Positions 14,868-20,772 of a stretch of DNA of 51,886 nt are shown in pieces; within the stretch, counting starts at the first letter, position 1, and every line of letters starts with the position of its first letter. Origin of the DNA: a virus. The notes below the pieces were generated by a model. That model was given only the letters and a program-made list of their open reading frames with translations. It had not been told where the DNA came from and made no database searches. The DNA lies in IMG/VR virus record IMGVR_UViG_3300030380_004241, positions 1-51,886 of that record; one strand, given 5' to 3'. The position numbers and the translations under genes are program-made.

Positions 14868-16402
14868 AAATTTTCCTCCACTGTTGTCGGTATGTCAAGT
14901 TGATCTTCCTCGTCATAAAAATCAGGCGCAGGCACTGACCATACCTTAACTGGTTTTGACTTGATGCGAAATGTTTTTCTGTCACCACCCAAGCTTCTGA
15001 GCCATGACCAAACTTGGTGTTGGGAGGGATATCTGAATCTGCGTGCATCAAGATATATAAAAAGGTCTTCAGAGCGGAAATAAACTTTGCCCTCATCAGA
15101 GTCGTGCCAAGGCTTAGCATTCATGATCTCATCACGATGACGAGCTTGGACTTTGCCAGTCAGGAATGAGTCAAGCATCTTTTCAAACTGACCTTGTGGG
15201 CTGGCGTCGTCTGGGTCAATGACAACCTCAACAGACCCCAACAGTTCATTGATACGTTGCTCCCATCTTTGAGCAGGCATTGTGCTTGGGCACTTGTTCA
15301 GCTTCTCAACACAAAGCCTTTGGAGCTGACGTTGATCGAGAAGCTGTTGTGTAGTTACTTCTATCCGCTCACCTTGAATTTCAATGTACCATCTGACTGA
15401 TTGTCTGTTTTCAGTTTCATACTTCGTGATAGCGTCAATCTCTATGGCTTGGCCACCACCAATACCGCCGACCCCAAACTCACGCTTCATGCATTTGCTT
15501 TTTTCGCAGTAGTTGCATATGGGTGCTTGTTTGCAGGTGTAGGCATAATCTTTTTTGGAGACTGACTTGATCAAGCCATTGACCTCGCCACTGGGCAGTG
15601 GCTCAGGCAAATGCTCATAGTTGAAGCGCATCAAATCTTCTTGCCAGTCGTCAGGATTCTTTTTTCGGTAATAAACACCCACATTGAACAAAGAGATGTT
15701 TCTTCCACCTTCAGGAAAGCCCATTGTCATGATGTGTTGAAGGCATGGTGGACCATCCTCAAACATGTTGATCAAATCAGGCTTAAAATTTTCCAAAGCA
15801 TCAAAGTCTGTCCGCTTTGATTCAGCATGAGCTATGAATTGTTTTAGGTTGAGTGGTTTGCCTTTGTGTATGGCATAGCGTTCAGTTTCATCGCCATCCC
15901 AATAGCAAAGGTTGATCCAGTTGCCTCTGTCACGTTCATTGGCACGTGAGATCTGCTTTGGAAAAATCTCAGCACCACCATAACCCAAAGTTGCGGCAAA
16001 CTCATTCAGCTTGGCAACCATGTCAATCGCTGCAATTGCAGGCTCACAGAATAAATAAAGATGCGCACCGCCAGACTTACTACGGCACAAAACTAGTGGG
16101 GTGGCTTCAATCTTCTTTTCAAGATCTTCGAGCGACTCATTCAACTTAACATCACCTCTGATGTCTATGTCTATGACACCAAAGTTACATGAATTGTTTT
16201 CACGCAACATAATGATGCCGAGTATGTAGTCGCCACCTTTGAGATGAGCTTCAAAATGTTCAGATGTTGCAGGTTCAGCTACAGTTACTGCCCGACCAGA
16301 CATCTTTCCGTCAGCTTCTTTTTTTTGAACCCGATATTCACCATGAGCTTTTTCATAGCCACGAAACAGGTTCATAAATTTTTTAATTGTTTGGGAGTCC
16401 AT
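14864..16402 (-). CDS. TOTE-type archaeo-eukaryotic primase
   Basis: The 512-residue protein's primase core near the N-terminus has the metal-binding FGVIDIDIRG (two Asp at about 78 and 80), then SKSGGAHLYLF with the catalytic His (about 114), as in AEP primases of the TOTE group. A Cys cluster at CKQAPICNYCEKSKC forms a likely zinc or Fe-S site in the middle, and the C-terminal third is a helical domain typical of phage primase proteins. The start at 16402 follows TCAGAAAGGAACTCAC; the upstream frame to 16435 enters a hairpin. It makes RNA or DNA primers for the DnaE-like polymerase. Confidence 0.85.
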   Translation of the reverse strand: MDSQTIKKFMNLFRGYEKAHGEYRVQKKEADGKMSGRAVTVAEPATSEHFEAHLKGGDYILGIIMLRENNSCNFGVIDIDIRGDVKLNESLEDLEKKIEATPLVLCRSKSGGAHLYLFCEPAIAAIDMVAKLNEFAATLGYGGAEIFPKQISRANERDRGNWINLCYWDGDETERYAIHKGKPLNLKQFIAHAESKRTDFDALENFKPDLINMFEDGPPCLQHIMTMGFPEGGRNISLFNVGVYYRKKNPDDWQEDLMRFNYEHLPEPLPSGEVNGLIKSVSKKDYAYTCKQAPICNYCEKSKCMKREFGVGGIGGGQAIEIDAITKYETENRQSVRWYIEIQGERIEVTTQQLLDQRQLQRLCVEKLNKCPSTMPAQRWEQRINELLGSVEVVIDPDDASPQGQFEKMLDSFLTGKVQARHRDEIMNAKPWHDSDEGKVYFRSEDLFIYLDARRFRYPSQHQVWSWLRSLGGDRKTFRIKSKPVKVWSVPAPDFYDEEDQLDIPTTVEENF

Positions 16403-16424
16403 GTGAGTTCCTTTCTGAGTCGTC

Positions 16425-16466
16425 GGGAGGGGCAAGAGGTGATCCCCAAAAGGGAATGCCCCTCCC
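16425..16466 (-). other. Strong G-rich mRNA hairpin before the primase gene
   Basis: GGGAGGGGCA (16425-16434) pairs perfectly with TGCCCCTCCC (16457-16466), and the loop holds a smaller TCCC/GGGA stem. There is no T-run after it, so it is not a classic terminator. It lies between the SSB-like and primase genes and could stabilise the upstream message, attenuate transcription or limit primase expression. Confidence 0.7.
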
Positions 16467-16468
16467 TA

Positions 16469-16503
16469 GATGATGTAATGCGTCCGTGCTACATTACATC
16501 ATC
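16469..16503 (-). repeat. 12-bp perfect inverted repeat built from the SSB-like C-terminus
   Basis: GATGATGTAATG (16469-16480) is the exact reverse complement of 16492-16503, with an 11-base loop. The right arm codes the last four residues (acidic DDVM) of the SSB-like gene, and the stop lies in the loop. Together with the neighbouring G-rich stem it forms a two-hairpin structure right after that gene. Confidence 0.75.
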
Positions 16504-17277
16504 GTCTACAGACTCAGGAGAAACTTTCACATCACCAGCTGCAATTTCAGTTTTGAATTTGCGTGCGGCAAGATAAATTTCTTGACCTTGTGGGTGGTTC
16601 TGAATGATGCCCCCAGACTGTGCGTCATGGTTCATCTTAATAGACCAACCAAACCACGAGCCTTGATCATTCTCCTCAGGCACAGTTGTTAGCTGATATG
16701 AAGTCCAGAATGATGCTGGGTTGACCTTTTGATCACCAACTTTGATCATGAGGCGATTCATCATTGAGTTCCACTGACGAGCTTTTTTCAACTGCGACTT
16801 TGCCATTGAAAGTAGGGCTGGTGTGTAACCATTCTCATCAATCAAGAACACGAAGTATTCACCAGTGGGCACAATCTCATTGCCCTCATCAGTCAGATAC
16901 TCACCCCGACCACCACGAGTGCAGTTTTCAAGGCAAGCAGAGTCAGCACCGTGATCAGCGACCAAGCCACCTCTGTCTGCTTTCCATTCAATGTGTGCAC
17001 GTCTGTAGCTGATCGGCACGACTGTGATACCTTTTTCACCATCAATCGCTAGGTTGGCTACATTGTCCATGATCATTCCTGGCTCAGCACCATCAATGTA
17101 TGAACCATGACGCTTGTTAACTTGATCAGACATTTGTTGCAGAATCGTCAGGCGAGGAATAAGCATGTCCTCTTTGGTCATGCCTTCAGTTCCTGCTCCT
17201 GCATCCTGGAGCAAAATGCTCTCATCAAAAGCCACTACGTTTGATTCTTCTTTCTTTGCTACTTTATTTTCAGCCAT
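16489..17277 (-). CDS. Putative single-stranded-DNA-binding protein analogue
   Basis: The 262-residue protein has no recognised SSB family. The N-terminus is charged and flexible. The core is rich in beta-like and aromatic stretches (GITVVPISYRRAHIEW, GEYFVFLIDENGYTPALLSM, SFWTSYQLTTV), and the end is acidic (SPESVDDDVM), as in proteins that recruit partners through a tail. A four-Cys/His-like patch (ACLENCTRGG) is visible. It lies directly upstream of the primase, has an AAGGAG ribosome site and is followed by two hairpins. I recall similar proteins in podophage replication modules. SSB function is inferred from context and tail. Confidence 0.55.
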   Translation of the reverse strand: MAENKVAKKEESNVVAFDESILLQDAGAGTEGMTKEDMLIPRLTILQQMSDQVNKRHGSYIDGAEPGMIMDNVANLAIDGEKGITVVPISYRRAHIEWKADRGGLVADHGADSACLENCTRGGRGEYLTDEGNEIVPTGEYFVFLIDENGYTPALLSMAKSQLKKARQWNSMMNRLMIKVGDQKVNPASFWTSYQLTTVPEENDQGSWFGWSIKMNHDAQSGGIIQNHPQGQEIYLAARKFKTEIAAGDVKVSPESVDDDVM

Positions 17278-17281
17278 GTTA

Positions 17282-17872
17282 CTATCTCCTTATGTTGGCT
17301 CTGCGTCCCATGTAAACACGGAACATTTCTATTGGAACATCCTTGCCTTCACTCAACCTCTCCCTAAGAGTGGCATTCAGCGATGAAGGATGGACTCCGA
17401 CTGCACGTTTGTAATAAAGTTTTTTCTCACGCAACTCTTCAGTGAAGGCATTGCATTTGTCATCTTCATTACGACCAAACTGAACCTCAACATTGCTTTT
17501 GATTAAATCACCAAGACCATTGTCCCGCAACCAATCAAAGCACTGCTGTTGGAGTATCCTCATTGCCTCTTTTTCATCCTCATCCTTGATACGATCAATC
17601 GCACCTTGTGATGGGACAGAGCCTTGGATAACATCTTTGACTTCAATCTTTGCACCATTGTTCAAAGTAAAGTCTTTGATGTTCAGTTCTTGCATCAAGT
17701 CAGGCAAGTCCTGTTCCGCCAACATCTTGAGATCCTGCTTCTTTTGCTTCAATGACTCGTCAAGTTTGTTAATCTCATTTTCAAGATCATACATTCTTTG
17801 AGCCATATCAGCGATCGCACCAAGTTCATTGGATGCTGGTGCCACATCCTCAAGCAGATCTATATCTGTCAT
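17282..17872 (-). CDS. Coiled-coil phage protein of replication module
   Basis: The 196-residue protein has a long heptad-like coiled coil at about 20-65 (MYDLENEINKLDESLKQKKQ) followed by an alpha/beta part (FTLNNGAKIEVKDVIQGSV, FDWLRDNGLGDLIKSNVEV) and a basic C-terminus (GRRANIRR). Similar proteins occur beside single-strand-binding or recombination genes of other phages, with no assigned activity. The TGAGAAAGGA leader precedes it. A recombination or replication accessory role is likely but unproven. Confidence 0.65.
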   Translation of the reverse strand: MTDIDLLEDVAPASNELGAIADMAQRMYDLENEINKLDESLKQKKQDLKMLAEQDLPDLMQELNIKDFTLNNGAKIEVKDVIQGSVPSQGAIDRIKDEDEKEAMRILQQQCFDWLRDNGLGDLIKSNVEVQFGRNEDDKCNAFTEELREKKLYYKRAVGVHPSSLNATLRERLSEGKDVPIEMFRVYMGRRANIRR

Positions 17873-18236
17873 AGTCTTCCTTTCTCAGTTCGAGAGCTAC
17901 AGGCATGTACCAACCTTTTCGGCGATCCCTTTCACCCTCATCATTGTTACGCTCCCAGCGGAGCACTCTTACAGTGTTAGCCTTTTCACTGGCGATCATA
18001 CACGTGATCATCACAGCGATCGGGTCACCACCTCCTGGCCAGAGAAGATAATCCTCTGACGAGAAGTCCCTCATGATTCGACGAGCTTTTTGGACGCTTG
18101 GTCCTGGCAAAAACTGTGGTTTGTCATTGGGCTCAAAAACAATCTCAAGCGAGCCATATCTGCTGGCATCACTCAAGTCTGGCACCCAACCAAACTTATT
18201 TTTCACAGGTCGATTCACTACATAAACTTTTGGCAT
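17850..18236 (-). CDS. Hypothetical protein
   Basis: This 128-residue protein was not recognised. It is rich in Arg and Asp with segments PKVYVVNRPVKNKFGW, GSLEIVFEPNDKPQFLPGP and DYLLWPGGGDPIAVMI, suggesting a compact alpha/beta fold. The 3' end overlaps the next gene by 23 bp. The TGAGAAAGGAAA leader stands before ATG. The position near the promoter end suggests early expression. Confidence 0.65.
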   Translation of the reverse strand: MPKVYVVNRPVKNKFGWVPDLSDASRYGSLEIVFEPNDKPQFLPGPSVQKARRIMRDFSSEDYLLWPGGGDPIAVMITCMIASEKANTVRVLRWERNNDEGERDRRKGWYMPVALELRKEDYDRYRSA

Positions 18237-18249
18237 CGTTTTTCCTTTC

Positions 18250-18582
18250 TCAGTGTATCCCTAGGTCTTTTAAGTCTTGCCCAGAAAACATTGCCTCTTC
18301 AAGTTCTTCATCAGACATCATATCAATTTGATTTATGGCTTGTCTGCGTTTCATCCTAGCAAGCCTTTTGTTCATTTGAGCTTTCTTTGCTCGCTTGATG
18401 TCAACTTTTGGCTTTGGCTTCACAGCCTTTTGTTTGACAGGCTTGTTATAAAAAATCTCAACTGTATGAAAAACAAAATTGCAACCTTGGCACCTACGTT
18501 TACGCACTGTAGAAAAGTCGTCATCACGAGGTCGTGAATCACAGACTAAACTTTTTGTACAATCGCACTTTGGGCATTTCAT
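18250..18582 (-). CDS. NrdR-like zinc-ribbon protein without ATP-cone
   Basis: The first 45 residues closely follow the N-terminal zinc ribbon of NrdR: MKCPKC, then VCDSRPRDDD, VRKRRCQGCNFVFHTVE, with four Cys in two CxxC pairs. NrdR represses ribonucleotide reductase genes, and its ATP-cone senses nucleotides. Here the ATP-cone is replaced by a Lys/Arg-rich linker and a short acidic helix (SDEELEEAMFSGQDL). The total is 110 residues against about 150 for NrdR. It is the first gene of the leftward block and has the TGAGAAAGGA leader. It may act as a DNA-binding regulator of phage or host genes. Confidence 0.75.
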   Translation of the reverse strand: MKCPKCDCTKSLVCDSRPRDDDFSTVRKRRCQGCNFVFHTVEIFYNKPVKQKAVKPKPKVDIKRAKKAQMNKRLARMKRRQAINQIDMMSDEELEEAMFSGQDLKDLGIH

Positions 18583-18591
18583 AGGTTGCTT

Positions 18592-18601
18592 CCTTTCTCA
18601 G
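18592..18601 (-). promoter_or_regulatory. TGAGAAAGGA leader motif (representative of 13 copies)
   Basis: The ten bases CTGAGAAAGG lie 9 or so bases before the ATG at 18582. The same motif (allowing one or two changes) occurs before the minus genes starting at 4022, 4602, 5304, 10308, 11312, 13123, 14719, 16402, 17872, 18236 and 18582, and before the plus genes at 19030 (19013-19022) and 19613 (19596-19605). AAAGGA is a Shine-Dalgarno core, but the TGAG part is outside the usual pairing. No late gene carries it. Confidence 0.75.
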
Positions 18602-18653
18602 TTAAAATTACTATGCCTGAAAACAAAACAAATGAAAAGAAGTTTTTTTCAAA

Positions 18654-18797
18654 GAAACCAATCGCGAAACCAAAGAACCCAAAAAAACTGGTTTCGGCAT
18701 TTTTGGACCCCGTATTGCATGACCTTTTATATAAGGGGAAAATCCATGTGTGTGTTGTGTTGTGAAAAATTTCAGGATTTGTGGTTTCGTTGGTTTC
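18654..18797. repeat. Five GAAACCA motifs in two orientations
   Basis: GAAACCA occurs at 18654-18660 and 18666-18672. Its reverse complement TGGTTTC occurs at 18689-18695, 18782-18788 and 18791-18797. Three of the inner copies extend to CCGAAACCA-like sequence. A sixth copy lies before the terminase gene (20747-20753). The spacing (12 and 9 bp within pairs) is near one helical turn, as for a protein-binding array or origin iterons. Confidence 0.5.
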
Positions 18798-18902
18798 GGC
18801 TTTGTCTAAGTTCTTGGAATAAAAAATGAAAATGGGCGTTCCCAAACTCAAAAACCATCGGAAACGCAACCCAGTCTTTGGGAACTTTTTTCGTAAAAGT
18901 TT

Positions 18903-18984
18903 GTAAGTCCTTGATATGCCTGAAAAGAAAAATCAGTTTCTTGGAACTTTTTTGTTGCTTTTTGTGACAGAAAGAGAGAGAATA
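18903..18984 (+). promoter_or_regulatory. Rightward early promoter region, copy D
   Basis: On the plus strand it repeats the order of copies A-C: AAGTCCTTG, CTGAAAAGAAAAATCAGTTTC, TTTTTTGTTGC, TTTTGTGACA. TTGCTT (18955-18960) is followed by 18 bases and AGAATA (18979-18984), a weaker -10, and the spacer palindrome is lost. It lies 45 bp before the first rightward gene. It is the only copy on the plus strand. Confidence 0.55.
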
Positions 18985-19029
18985 AAAAAGTAAGGGAAGC
19001 ATCCCAAACATTTGAGAAAGGAAAATATC

Positions 19030-19554
19030 ATGCTTACAGTTTACAAAATCCGTGCTAACTACATCATCTTCGCCAAGGGCACAAACGCTCACTCCGACAT
19101 GCAAACTGAGTTTGTTCGTCAGATGGGTGGTGTTGACCTTGTGTTTTCAACTCGCGAAGAAGCTGAAGAGCACATGGCTACTTTGCCAACTTTCAAAGAG
19201 ATGGGCAACTACTCTCGTGAATATCAGTATGAGATTGAAGCGATTGAGTACAAGTATGCAAACATGCATGGTTGGTCTGATGTTTACCCATTTGAAATCA
19301 TCCGTGTTGTTTCGCCAAAGACCATTGAAGTCAGGGCAATGAGTGCTGAGCTGGACGAAGAGTTCAAGCCTGAGATCATTCCTGGTGGGTTCTCTGGTCA
19401 TTGTGTCAACCAGAACAAACAAACTTATGGCTACAAGTCTTGCCCCGATGGTCAGGTGTTGCGTGTTCGTCTCGGCAAGAGAGGTTGGAAGTCAACCATG
19501 GGCAAGCATGTTCTGTCCGAACAGCCAAGAAAGTTTTACGACTACAACTTTTAA
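19030..19554 (+). CDS. Hypothetical first rightward early protein
   Basis: The 174-residue protein was not recognised. It begins MLTVYKIRANYIIFAKGTNA, has a charged helical middle (FSTREEAEEHMATLPTFKEM) and a Gly/Lys/Arg-rich C-terminus. The start at 19030 follows TGAGAAAGGAAAATATC; a frame from 19012 would remove the ribosome site. Directly behind promoter copy D and followed by a strong G-rich hairpin, it is likely abundant early in infection, perhaps a host-takeover factor. Confidence 0.7.
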   Translation: MLTVYKIRANYIIFAKGTNAHSDMQTEFVRQMGGVDLVFSTREEAEEHMATLPTFKEMGNYSREYQYEIEAIEYKYANMHGWSDVYPFEIIRVVSPKTIEVRAMSAELDEEFKPEIIPGGFSGHCVNQNKQTYGYKSCPDGQVLRVRLGKRGWKSTMGKHVLSEQPRKFYDYNF

Positions 19555-19562
19555 GCTAACAT

Positions 19563-19587
19563 TGGGGAGGGGATAAGCCTCTCCCCA
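19563..19587 (+). other. G-rich mRNA hairpin after the first rightward gene
   Basis: TGGGGAGGGG (19563-19572) pairs with 19578-19587 over 10 bp, including one G-U pair, with a 5-base loop (ATAAG). There is no T-run behind it. The stem closely resembles those at 16425-16466 and 35245-35266. It may protect the message's 3' side or reduce read-through to the next genes. Confidence 0.65.
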
Positions 19588-19612
19588 GCAACCTTTGAGA
19601 AAGGAAATCATC

Positions 19613-19801
19613 ATGATTTATAAGTTGCGTCTTGTTAACATCCCGCACTCCTCAGTTGAGGATAAAGTTTTCCATGAACTCAGCGAAGCAAAAAAGGCTG
19701 CTGAGGAAACTGGCTTTGACACTTGTGTTGAGGGATATTCAGCGAATGGTCGCCTGAGCTACATGCTCGGTTATTCAGTTATCAGTGGGTGGACGAAATG
19801 A
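19613..19801 (+). CDS. Small hypothetical early protein
   Basis: This 62-residue protein was not recognised. It starts MIYKLRLVNIPHSSVED and has a compact look (about 20% charged, FHELSEAKKAAEETGF, SANGRLSYMLGYS). The start at 19613 is chosen because TGAGAAAGGA lies 7 bases before it. The stop overlaps the next start as ATGA. Confidence 0.65.
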   Translation: MIYKLRLVNIPHSSVEDKVFHELSEAKKAAEETGFDTCVEGYSANGRLSYMLGYSVISGWTK

Positions 19802-20001
19802 GCATAGCTGATCATTACAAAAACGCTCAAACAAGTTTGGGCAAGGCAATCTGTTCTGTGCAGGAACTTTATCTGCTTGAGGGCATAACAGAAGATGAAA
19901 GAAAGTTTTTGGATTACGTTGTTTCTGATTTGCAACAAAGTCAGTCGCACCTAGTCAAGTCTTTCAGAATCATGGAGGCAATCAATGATGAAGCTGATTG
20001 A
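19798..20001 (+). CDS. Small hypothetical helical early protein
   Basis: The 67-residue protein is almost fully helical by composition (MSIADHYKNAQTSLGKAI, DERKFLDYVVSDLQQSQ) and was not recognised. The start at 19798 overlaps the previous stop as ATGA; the ATG at 19789 is possible too. The 3' end overlaps the membrane-protein gene by 17 bp. Confidence 0.6.
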   Translation: MSIADHYKNAQTSLGKAICSVQELYLLEGITEDERKFLDYVVSDLQQSQSHLVKSFRIMEAINDEAD

Positions 20002-20155
20002 GTTTATTGTTGGGTTGGGGATGACTGTTGTCATCTCTTTCTTCATTGTGTTCATCGTGATCAACTTCATGCTGAATTGTCAAACATGGGATCAAGAGCT
20101 TTGGACTGCTACGAGCTCTTGTGTAACTCTTGGTCAGTTCTTGGGAGTTGATTGA
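19985..20155 (+). CDS. Small single-pass membrane protein
   Basis: The 56-residue frame starts with two Met codons. It has one long hydrophobic helix at about 4-31 (IEFIVGLGMTVVISFFIVFI) and a polar C-terminus with two Cys (LNCQTW, SSCVTL). It overlaps the upstream gene by 17 bp, and its stop overlaps the next ATG (TGATG). A place among early genes suggests action on the host membrane (superinfection exclusion or anti-host factor), not lysis. This role is inference. Confidence 0.65.
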   Translation: MMKLIEFIVGLGMTVVISFFIVFIVINFMLNCQTWDQELWTATSSCVTLGQFLGVD

Positions 20156-20526
20156 TGAGATATCATTCTTGGTCAGGCAAAAAGAAAACTTGCGACTGTT
20201 GTGGGTTGACACTGCGTCAGATTCAAAAGCAGAATGATGAGGCTCGTGAAAAGTTATTGCAAAAAGAAAAGGATTGGAACTTTTGGATTGCAATGCTTGA
20301 AACATTTGAACAGGATATTGATGACAATGGCATCTGGCATGGTCCACAATGCAGGCGATGTTCAGGTGCACCTCAATCAGTTGGGGAAATGTTCTTGGCT
20401 AAGTTTTCTGAAGGTCAATGGTTGTGTAACAAATGCTATGCACGCTCACCAGAAGATACAAAAGGCAGGTGGGTGTTCATGCCAGCTGAGGAGGAGGAAA
20501 ATGAAGAGCTGTCCAGTTTGTCATAG
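20155..20526 (+). CDS. Cys-rich putative zinc-binding protein
   Basis: The 123-residue protein has three Cys clusters: TCDCCGLTL near the N-terminus, QCRRCSGA at about 65 and LCNKCYAR at about 92. This matches two zinc-binding knuckles split by a coiled-coil-like helix (RQIQKQNDEAREKLLQKEKD). The tail is acidic (EEEENEELSS). The start overlaps the previous stop. No family was recognised. The zinc-knuckle layout suggests binding of nucleic acid or protein. Confidence 0.65.
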   Translation: MRYHSWSGKKKTCDCCGLTLRQIQKQNDEAREKLLQKEKDWNFWIAMLETFEQDIDDNGIWHGPQCRRCSGAPQSVGEMFLAKFSEGQWLCNKCYARSPEDTKGRWVFMPAEEEENEELSSLS

Positions 20527-20713
20527 TGCTTTGCCTGAGGACAATGCTTGTTGTGGTTGGGTTTGGAAATATGAAAATTCAAGAAAAATAAAACTTGATT
20601 TTTTGGCCAAAGAAAGCGATCGTAAGAATGCAAGCAGCAACCTTTTGCAATATTTCCTCCCTAAACTAAGCCCAGTTTCACACTGGGCTTTTCTTTTTGG
20701 CAAAAATAAGTAA
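20501..20713 (+). CDS. Small zinc-ribbon-like protein whose 3' end contains a terminator
   Basis: The 70-residue frame starts MKSCPVCHSALPEDNACCGW, a short Cys-x2-Cys with a second Cys pair, like a rubredoxin-type zinc site. GAGGAGGAAA directly before the ATG is an excellent ribosome site, so the start is well supported. The C-terminal 16 residues are encoded by the intrinsic terminator, and the stop lies about 15 bases past its T-run, so many transcripts would lack a stop codon. The real functional part is probably the first 50 residues. Confidence 0.55.
   Translation: MKSCPVCHSALPEDNACCGWVWKYENSRKIKLDFLAKESDRKNASSNLLQYFLPKLSPVSHWAFLFGKNK
20668..20698 (+). terminator. Intrinsic terminator ending the rightward early genes
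   Basis: AAGCCCAGT (20668-20676) pairs perfectly with ACTGGGCTT (20682-20690) across a 5-base loop, followed by TTCTTTTT. This is a textbook rho-independent terminator. It separates the six small early genes from the terminase and late block. Confidence 0.9.
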
Positions 20714-20722
20714 TAATCATGA

Positions 20723-20737
20723 CAGTTAGTTTAACTG
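20723..20737. promoter_or_regulatory. Perfect 6-3-6 palindrome before the terminase genes
   Basis: CAGTTA-GTT-TAACTG lies between the terminator and the small terminase gene, 36 bp before its ATG, with a GAAACCA motif at 20747-20753. It could be an operator for late transcription or part of a packaging site. No clear sigma-70 -35/-10 pair is seen here. Confidence 0.4.
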
Positions 20738-20772
20738 CTGACCACAGAAACCAAGGTTGAAAGGCTAATATC

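Larger units (their letters stand above)
18583..19029. other. Divergent control region (447 bp, no convincing gene)
   Basis: It separates the leftward replication block from the rightward early genes. It holds a candidate leftward -10 (CATAGTAAT on the minus strand near 18609-18617, like copy C), A/T-rich runs, five GAAACCA motifs, a TATATAAGG stretch at about 18728-18737, and promoter copy D. Long antisense frames here are A/T-rich and lack family features. It is the best candidate for both the master promoters and a replication origin. Confidence 0.65.

Noticed and set aside
18772-19104. Minus-strand frames in the control region (18579-18869 and 18772-19104)
   Set aside because: They are composed of A/T-rich low-complexity codons, cross promoter copy D and the leader, and lack ribosome sites.
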